Positions 58,612-64,000 of a stretch of 64,000 bases of DNA are shown here, piece after piece. This DNA comes from CAWBRY01 sp963791295 (GTDB lineage: Bacteria; Bacteroidota; Bacteroidia; Chitinophagales; Chitinophagaceae): NCBI GenBank assembly GCA_963791295.1, contig CAWBRY010000001.1, positions 1,364,001 to 1,428,000 of the forward strand, written 5' to 3'. Numbering within the stretch: the first letter of the stretch is position 1; each line of letters begins with the position of its first letter. The notes below the pieces were generated by a model. It saw only the letters and a list, made by a program, of their open reading frames with translations. It had not been told where the DNA came from and did no database searches. Both the position numbers and the translations under genes were made by a program.

Positions 58612-60537
58612 TTAACTGAGGCCTATCCGCCTTAGCAGATCCTTAAATCTTGGATCGGAGCGAAGGCCATCTAGTTTCGGATCGATCTTGAGACTACATA
58701 ATGATTCTTCATGTCGCTGGTAGCTTTTTTCGAACCATTCAAATGCCTTGTCTTTATCGCCCAGCGCTGTATAGGCCAGCGCCACTGAACGATAGTCGTT
58801 TCCACCAAGATTCCCTTCTGATTCCAACTGATTAAGAATATTCAATGCCTCCTCTTTGCGTCCCGAGACTCCATAAATCTGTGCAAGACCTACCAGTGTT
58901 CTCGTGTTATTATTAGATATGTCACCCCAGCGTTGATTGGCTTCGATTGCCTCATCCATCCTTCCCAATGCCTGGTAAGCTAGCGAAAGTAGTCGGTGCG
59001 CGGCAGAAAAATTTGGGTCGAGCTCGAGTGTAACCATAGCCACGTCTATGGCCTGAGCGTATTGCCGGGTATAATAATAATAGATGCCCTTGTCCTTCAA
59101 TATACCCTGCGATGTCGGATCCAGTTCAACTGCAAGGTTGATTTCGCGAAAGGCTTCTTCAAACCTTCCGACGAACAGGCACCACTCGGCGTACCAATGA
59201 TGACCGGTAGCATAGCCAGGATTTAACTCAATACCCAACTTGAATTCCTTCTCTGACTTTTTCCAATCCCATTCATTCAGCATAATGGAGATGCCCAAAG
59301 AAATATGCGCCTCTGCCAATTGATCATCTAGTTCGAGCGCGTTTTTGACTGCCTCAATAGCCTTAGGAAGTATCTCCCTTCGCGGAACATTTGTGTATTC
59401 TCCCATCAGGCTATAGGTATCTGCCAGTCCTGCCCATGCCAACGCATAGTCCGGATCTTTTTCCAGCGCTTTTTCAAAATGGCGGATAGCTGAATTCAAA
59501 CCCGCCTCATTTCTTCTATTCCAGAAATAACGCCCCTGCAGGTAGAGTTGATAAGCTTCCGAATTATCTGTATAGCGTTTGCGGAAAATAGTTGATTCCT
59601 TACCGGTAAGCTGTACCCGCAATGCGTCTACAATTTTGGCCGCCACTTTTTCCTGTATATCGAAAATATCGTCCATGGTTCCCCGGTAGGTCTCCGCCCA
59701 TACATGGACATCACTTTTCGCGTCTACAAATTGCGCGGTGATTCGAAGATCGTTACCATTCTTTCGCACGCTTCCTTCCATAATAAATGTCGCATCCGTC
59801 TCCATTCCAATGGCACGCAGATCTTTTTGTGTGCCCTTGTATTTCATGGATGTGGTACGGGAAATCACTCTGAGACCTTTGATGCGCGTTAAATTCGAAA
59901 TAAGTTCTTCAGTAAGTCCATCGTTGAAATATTCCTGTTCAGGATCATTGCTCATGTTCACAAAGGGCAGGACCATAATACATTTTTCCTGAAACTTTTC
60001 TCCCTTGCCGTCTGAACTCACCTTTTCCGGAATCTTGATGCCCGGATGACTGATAGCAAAAATCTCGACCTTGTCCTTTACATTCTTCAAGGAATACATG
60101 CCCATCGAAACACTTTGAATGTCTTTCTGATTTTTTATATCATCCTGTACACGTCCTGAAATAAAAATGCTTCCGGGCAAGGCAAAGGATTCCATCCGGG
60201 ACGCAATATTTACACCGTCGCCATAAATAGTATTGCCATCTACTACCACGTCGCCTGTATGAATACCGATACGAAGGGGCACCATCGGCGAGTTCTGCAT
60301 ATCTAATTGTAGTGAAAGTGCGGCTCTGACGGCTTCAATGGTACTGGAGAAGCTGCACAAAGCTCCGTCGCCCCTCAATTCCAATACGCGGCCATGATGA
60401 GTGCTTACTTCTTCTTCCAGTTTTTTTTCCAGCTTACTTCGAAGCGTTAGTGCTAATTCCTCATCCTCCTGCATAGTAGATGTGTATCCGGCAATATCGG
60501 CAAACATGATCGCAGCAAGTTGACGAGTGGGAGGCAT
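58612..60537 (-). CDS. Class III cyclase with TolB/FlgO-like domain and TPRs
   Basis: This 641-aa protein has the same architecture as the cyclase at 47152: cyclase domain (about 5-165), TolB/FlgO-like domain (CIMVLPFVNMSNDPEQEYFNDGLTEE, 190-325) and TPR repeats to the end. The metal Asp residues are in FADIAGYT and LRGDGALCSF, the transition-state Asn/Arg in IYGDGVNIASR. However the substrate Lys of adenylate cyclases is replaced, since LELRGD has Glu at the Lys position, and the partner position is Thr. Substrate choice is therefore uncertain. It starts next to a heptamer repeat that follows the upstream amidohydrolase. Confidence 0.9.
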   Translation of the reverse strand: MPPTRQLAAIMFADIAGYTSTMQEDEELALTLRSKLEKKLEEEVSTHHGRVLELRGDGALCSFSSTIEAVRAALSLQLDMQNSPMVPLRIGIHTGDVVVDGNTIYGDGVNIASRMESFALPGSIFISGRVQDDIKNQKDIQSVSMGMYSLKNVKDKVEIFAISHPGIKIPEKVSSDGKGEKFQEKCIMVLPFVNMSNDPEQEYFNDGLTEELISNLTRIKGLRVISRTTSMKYKGTQKDLRAIGMETDATFIMEGSVRKNGNDLRITAQFVDAKSDVHVWAETYRGTMDDIFDIQEKVAAKIVDALRVQLTGKESTIFRKRYTDNSEAYQLYLQGRYFWNRRNEAGLNSAIRHFEKALEKDPDYALAWAGLADTYSLMGEYTNVPRREILPKAIEAVKNALELDDQLAEAHISLGISIMLNEWDWKKSEKEFKLGIELNPGYATGHHWYAEWCLFVGRFEEAFREINLAVELDPTSQGILKDKGIYYYYTRQYAQAIDVAMVTLELDPNFSAAHRLLSLAYQALGRMDEAIEANQRWGDISNNNTRTLVGLAQIYGVSGRKEEALNILNQLESEGNLGGNDYRSVALAYTALGDKDKAFEWFEKSYQRHEESLCSLKIDPKLDGLRSDPRFKDLLRRIGLS

Positions 60538-60538
60538 G

Positions 60539-60563
60539 AATAATCAATAATCAATAATCAATC
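60539..60563. repeat. Tandem heptamer array AATAATC, 3.6 copies
   Basis: Three identical 7-nt units (60539-60559) plus a partial one fill the 20-bp spacer between the cyclase start and the amidohydrolase stop. On the minus strand the units are GATTATT, starting at the stop codon TGA of the amidohydrolase (60558-60560). Confidence 0.85.
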
Positions 60564-61997
60564 TTTAGGTACCGGTGGCGGACCTTCCGGCAACAAAGGC
60601 TTCCACACTTCCTTTCCCTTTTTCAAATCAAATTCTTTGCGGATCTCTGTCCTTAACTTTTCATTCTCGAAAAGATCTACCATAGTAGTGCCCAGGGCTT
60701 TTGCCGCAAACAACATTCCCTTATGTCCGATACTCATTCCGCCGCAAGCCACCACCACCCATGAATGCCAGGGAGAACGGTAAGGCGCAGTAGTTACAAC
60801 CAATCCCACCTCAGGAACATTCCAACTTATATCACCTACGTCGGAGGAACCGCCTTCCGGATCTTCCCTGGTTGGTTCCAATGGTCCGGGCTTGCCCCTG
60901 ATCCCGTCAAATTCCTGACCAAATTCGTTCATTATTTTTTTTGCAAAATCCATCTCATCGGCTGTATAGCTGATGCTGTCTAGCATATCCAGGTTGCCCT
61001 GCACTGCTTTGGCTCCGGATTCAATAACCAAAATTTCATAGTCGCCGCTCAATAATTTCAAATTTGACTCAACACCCGCCATCATGGCAGCCCCTTTTGC
61101 AATTTCTCTGACTCTTTCTTCCACGATAGCAACGCCACTGCGTTTTGAATCGCGGATCCAGATCCATACACTTGCTTCATCCGGTACAACGTTGGGTACA
61201 TTACCTGCCTTCTTATATACATAGTGCATGCGGACAGTAGGTCTAACGTGTTCTCTAAGGAAATTGACACCTGTAGTGAACAGCTCGGCGCCATCTAATG
61301 CGCTTCTTCCATTCCATGGATCGGCGGCCGCATGCGCGCTCTTGCCTTTGAATTCTACGAGATAGCTGACCATCGCCTGCGAACTCTGCATGTTCGATTT
61401 TGTTTCATCTTCCGGATGCCAATCCAGACATATATCCAAATCTTTGAACAAGCCAGCCCTGGCCATATAGATCTTGCCTCCTATGTCTTCTTCTGCTGGC
61501 GTACCATAAAAACGAATCGTGCCTTTCAATTTTCCCGACGCAATTAATTCTTTGATGGTGATCGCAGCGCCGAGGCTGGCAGCCCCAAACATATTGTGAC
61601 CGCAACCGTGACCCGGGGCGCCTTCATTCAATGCTTCTCTCTTCGGTAATGCCTTCTGGGATAGTCCGGGAAGCGCATCAAACTCACCCATAATACCAAT
61701 GATGGGTTTACCACTACCATACTCGGCAATAAATGCTGTAGGCATTTCGGCTACACCGCGACTTACCTTGAAACCCTGTGCCTCCGCATAGTCTGCTAAT
61801 ACTTTGGATGATTTTGTTTCTCGCAATGCTGACTCGGCAAAAGCCCAGATCTGATCGCTTAACCCAATTAAGTCCTTTTCATGTTTTTCTATCGAAGCGA
61901 GAACCGATCGCTTGTTGCCGGTAAATTTGGTTTTTTCCTGAGAAAAAGAAATGCTTGAAACAAAAGAAAGCAGCAGAACAAATTTTAGTTTTCTCAT
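60558..61997 (-). CDS. Secreted M20-family amidohydrolase (AbgB-like)
   Basis: This 479-aa protein has a signal peptide (MRKLKFVLLLSFVSSISFS) and the M20/peptidase dimerisation layout. Metal-site motifs are GEFDALPGL (Asp), GHGCGHNMFGAAS (His/His), GTPAEEDIGGK (Glu-Glu, catalytic and ligand) and LDWHPEDETKSN; the dimerisation domain lies around residues 220-350. Closest by eye to AbgB/p-aminobenzoyl-glutamate hydrolase or amidohydrolases of peptide-like amides. Secretion to the periplasm is unusual for the AbgB type. Confidence 0.9.
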   Translation of the reverse strand: MRKLKFVLLLSFVSSISFSQEKTKFTGNKRSVLASIEKHEKDLIGLSDQIWAFAESALRETKSSKVLADYAEAQGFKVSRGVAEMPTAFIAEYGSGKPIIGIMGEFDALPGLSQKALPKREALNEGAPGHGCGHNMFGAASLGAAITIKELIASGKLKGTIRFYGTPAEEDIGGKIYMARAGLFKDLDICLDWHPEDETKSNMQSSQAMVSYLVEFKGKSAHAAADPWNGRSALDGAELFTTGVNFLREHVRPTVRMHYVYKKAGNVPNVVPDEASVWIWIRDSKRSGVAIVEERVREIAKGAAMMAGVESNLKLLSGDYEILVIESGAKAVQGNLDMLDSISYTADEMDFAKKIMNEFGQEFDGIRGKPGPLEPTREDPEGGSSDVGDISWNVPEVGLVVTTAPYRSPWHSWVVVACGGMSIGHKGMLFAAKALGTTMVDLFENEKLRTEIRKEFDLKKGKEVWKPLLPEGPPPVPKD

Positions 61998-62019
61998 GTG
62001 TTTTTGATTTGAATAAAAG

Positions 62020-62040
62020 TTGTAGGTTATAAGTTAAAAC
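62020..62040. repeat. Degenerate heptamer array TTRTARG, 3 units
   Basis: TTGTAGG, TTATAAG and TTAAAAC are consecutive, between the amidohydrolase start and the sucC stop. The family matches the array at 63288-63315. Confidence 0.5.
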
Positions 62041-62045
62041 TTTAA

Positions 62046-63257
62046 TCACGCAACTGCCTTCTTAACCAAATCGGCTGCTTCGGTGAGTAGGATAGCAGAC
62101 TGTACTTTCAGTCCGCTTTCATCGATTAACTTCTTAGCTTCCTCTGCATTGGTTCCCTGCAACCGAACAATGATGGGGATCTTGATATTTCCGAGATTAT
62201 TATACGCGTCAATAACGCCCTGGGCTACGCGATCGCAACGAACAATGCCACCGAAGATGTTAATGAGTATGGCTTTTACATTGGGATCTTTTAGAATGAT
62301 CTTAAATCCTGCTTCCACCGTTTGTGCGTTAGCTGTCCCGCCTACATCCAAAAAGTTAGCAGGTTCACCACCGCTGAGCTTGATCATATCCATGGTTGCC
62401 ATGGCGAGTCCAGCTCCGTTAACCATGCATCCTACATTTCCATCTAATTTTACAAAATTCAAATTGTATTTACCCGCTTCTACTTCCGTCGGATCCTCCT
62501 CTGTAATATCCCTTAACGAGGCCAGGTCCGCATGACGCATCAGTGCATTTTCATCAAGATTCATCTTGCAATCAACAGCGATGATCTTATCATCTGCTGC
62601 TTTAAAAAGCGGATTGATCTCCAACATGGAGCAATCGAGTCCTGTATAAGCATTGTAAAGGTTTGTCACAAATCGAACGCAATTTTTGAATGCTTCTCCG
62701 TTGAGTCCAAGGTTAAAAGCGATCTTCCTGGCCTGGAATCCCTGCAGGCCGCCTGATGGATGAACCCATTCTTTAAAGATCTTCTCCGGCGTGTTGTGCG
62801 CTACCTCTTCTATATTCATTCCTCCCTCCGTACTATACATGACCACGTTTTGTCCCTTCGACCGGTCCAAAAGAATTGACAGATAGAATTCTTTGCGTTC
62901 TCTGGGTCCATCATAATACATGTCTTGTGCCACCAATATCTTGTTGACTACTTTACCAGCGGGACCAGTCTGGATGGTTACCAATGTACCACCCAAAAGT
63001 TTTTTGGAGATCTCTACTACCTCGTCGACATTCTTTCCGACTTTAACGCCATTGATTCCGGTTTCCTTCACGGTTCCTTTCCCGCGACCACCTGCATGAA
63101 TCTGCGCTTTGACAACAGCAAAGCTGCTACCGTAAAGAGTTTTGATTTGCCGATAAGCATCCTCCGCCTCGTGTACGGTGCTGCAGGCAAAACCTTCCTG
63201 CACGACGACATTATATTTTTTCAACAATTCCTTAGCCTGGTATTCGTGAAGGTTCAT
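62046..63257 (-). CDS. sucC: Succinate-CoA ligase (ADP-forming) beta subunit
   Basis: This 403-aa subunit of succinyl-CoA synthetase carries an ATP-grasp nucleotide site. Family segments are MNLHEYQAKELLKKYNV, FAVVKAQIHAGGRGKG, GLDCSMLEINPL, GNVGCMVNGAGLAMATMD (phosphate loop), GEPANFLDVGG and NIFGGIVRCD. It performs substrate-level phosphorylation in the TCA cycle. sucD is not in the window. It stands alone, divergent from the purine nucleoside phosphorylase. Confidence 0.97.
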   Translation of the reverse strand: MNLHEYQAKELLKKYNVVVQEGFACSTVHEAEDAYRQIKTLYGSSFAVVKAQIHAGGRGKGTVKETGINGVKVGKNVDEVVEISKKLLGGTLVTIQTGPAGKVVNKILVAQDMYYDGPRERKEFYLSILLDRSKGQNVVMYSTEGGMNIEEVAHNTPEKIFKEWVHPSGGLQGFQARKIAFNLGLNGEAFKNCVRFVTNLYNAYTGLDCSMLEINPLFKAADDKIIAVDCKMNLDENALMRHADLASLRDITEEDPTEVEAGKYNLNFVKLDGNVGCMVNGAGLAMATMDMIKLSGGEPANFLDVGGTANAQTVEAGFKIILKDPNVKAILINIFGGIVRCDRVAQGVIDAYNNLGNIKIPIIVRLQGTNAEEAKKLIDESGLKVQSAILLTEAADLVKKAVA

Positions 63258-63287
63258 TAGATAATTTTATGGCGAAGATAAGGTAAC

Positions 63288-63345
63288 TTATAAGTTATAA
63301 GTTGTAAGTTGTAAGGACTTAAAACCTATAACATACAACTTATTA
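63288..63345. repeat. Inverted heptamer arrays TTRTAAG between sucC and the phosphorylase gene
   Basis: Four units (TTATAAG twice, TTGTAAG twice) at 63288-63315 are followed, after 9 bp, by three degenerate units of the reverse complement (CCTATAA, CATACAA, CTTATTA) at 63325-63345. ATAAGTTGTA pairs with TACAACTTAT, so a 10-bp hairpin is possible directly upstream of the ATG of the phosphorylase gene. Confidence 0.8.
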
Positions 63346-64000
63346 TGGGAAAGAAATCAATCAAGAAGCTGGAAGAGGCTGCAAAATTTCTAAAGAAAAA
63401 ATACAAGGGCACTCCGCAGGTAGGAATTATTCTGGGTAGCGGGTTGGGAAATTTCATCGATGAGATGGAAGTCGAAATCGAGGTGCCCTACGAAGAAATT
63501 CCAAACTTCCCTATAACCACAGTAAAAGGGCATAAAGGCAGACTTGTCTTCGGCAAGCTGAGTGGTAAGAATGTGGTCGCGATGGCTGGTCGTTTTCATT
63601 TTTATGAAGGCTACTCGCCCCAGGAGGTCGTCTTGCCCGTGAGAGTGATGAAGTTATTGGGTATCGAAGCTTTATTATTATCCAATGCCGCAGGAAGTGT
63701 GAACCCGGCTTTTCAGGTCGGCGATCTCATGATCATCCGCGATCATATAAGTTTCTTCACGCCCAACCCCCTGGTTGGGAAAAATTTCTCTGAGCTGGGT
63801 CCGCGTTTTCCCGACATGAGCAAACCGTATGACAAAGGACTGATTGAAAAAGCAAAGCGGATAGCCGCTGAGAATTATTTTACTATAAGAGAAGGAGTAT
63901 ATGTTGCCGTGACAGGACCGACATTTGAGACAAGAGCCGAATATAAACTCATCCATATCATTGGAGGAGACGTCGTTGGTATGAGCACCGTGCAGGAATG
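63345..64000 (+). CDS. Purine-nucleoside phosphorylase (5' part)
   Basis: The frame is open from ATG at 63345 to the window edge (219 codons). It has GIILGSGLGNFIDEM (phosphate-binding Ser in GSGLG), PNFPITTVKGHKGRLVFG, GRFHFYEGYSPQEV, LLSNAAGSVNP, and GVYVAVTGPTFETRAEYK near the end. These are typical of the trimeric PNP (PunA/DeoD-II) class, which splits purine ribosides by phosphorolysis in salvage. The C-terminal purine-binding part is outside the window. Confidence 0.95.
   Translation, partial: MGKKSIKKLEEAAKFLKKKYKGTPQVGIILGSGLGNFIDEMEVEIEVPYEEIPNFPITTVKGHKGRLVFGKLSGKNVVAMAGRFHFYEGYSPQEVVLPVRVMKLLGIEALLLSNAAGSVNPAFQVGDLMIIRDHISFFTPNPLVGKNFSELGPRFPDMSKPYDKGLIEKAKRIAAENYFTIREGVYVAVTGPTFETRAEYKLIHIIGGDVVGMSTVQE

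Overview
The window reads as a chromosomal segment of a Bacteroidota bacterium, most likely Chitinophagaceae or a close relative (an inference from gene content, not from a marker search). The evidence is type IX secretion genes (a SprA plug protein, a PorW/SprE-like TPR protein, a T9SS type B cargo), a TamL-type lipoprotein, a bactofilin, families largely restricted to the phylum (DUF2911, DUF4369-TlpA), Bacteroidota promoter elements of the form TAnnTTTG, and weak or absent Shine-Dalgarno sequences. There is no IS element, prophage, CRISPR array, tRNA or rRNA. Most genes are core or metabolic.

Layout. 1-6.8 kb: tamL (partial), an RNA methyltransferase, a LolE-like permease, the T9SS plug protein, the SRP RNA gene ffs with its promoter, a transaldolase-like aldolase, small proteins and a hydrolase. 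6.9-15 kb: a 993-aa FAD/Fe-S oxidoreductase, a 0.6-kb gap, a secreted GH16 glycanase, a sorbosone-type dehydrogenase and a three-gene operon ending in an amidohydrolase. 15-21.9 kb: a complete trpEGDCFBA operon preceded by a promoter, a 20-codon leader peptide with three consecutive Trp codons, and mutually exclusive RNA hairpins ending in an intrinsic terminator, which together form a textbook attenuator. 22-34 kb: thioredoxin-like proteins, DUF2911, pdxJ, a C1orf50-like protein, a T9SS cargo, a gamma-glutamyltransferase homologue and a class A beta-lactamase-like lipoprotein. 34-46 kb: ahcY, acetyltransferases, a PrsW-type protease, PBP1A, a PorW/SprE-like protein, bactofilin and a SprT-like protein.

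46-63 kb is a 17-kb run of genes all on the minus strand. Its centre is a signalling block: two class III cyclases fused to a TolB/FlgO-like domain and TPRs, a receiver-cyclase fusion, a lone receiver translationally coupled to it, three tandem paralogous TPR-transmembrane histidine kinases, a fourth kinase that has lost its phosphoacceptor histidine, and a TauE-type permease. A plausible reading is that periplasmic TPR sensor kinases phosphorylate the two receivers and so set cyclic-nucleotide output. The run ends with an M20 amidohydrolase and sucC, and a divergent purine nucleoside phosphorylase is cut by the window edge.

The most unusual feature is not a gene. At least nine gene boundaries carry short tandem arrays of 7-nt units (9-nt at two sites), in several unrelated sequence families (GGTGAGT, RYTRGAT, TTRTAAG, AATAATC, GTATMTAAR). 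Several overlap or begin at a stop codon, some occur as inverted pairs at convergent or flanking positions, and one supplies the -7 element of a promoter. They resemble cyanobacterial heptanucleotide STRR repeats in form, but with several consensus sequences in one genome segment.
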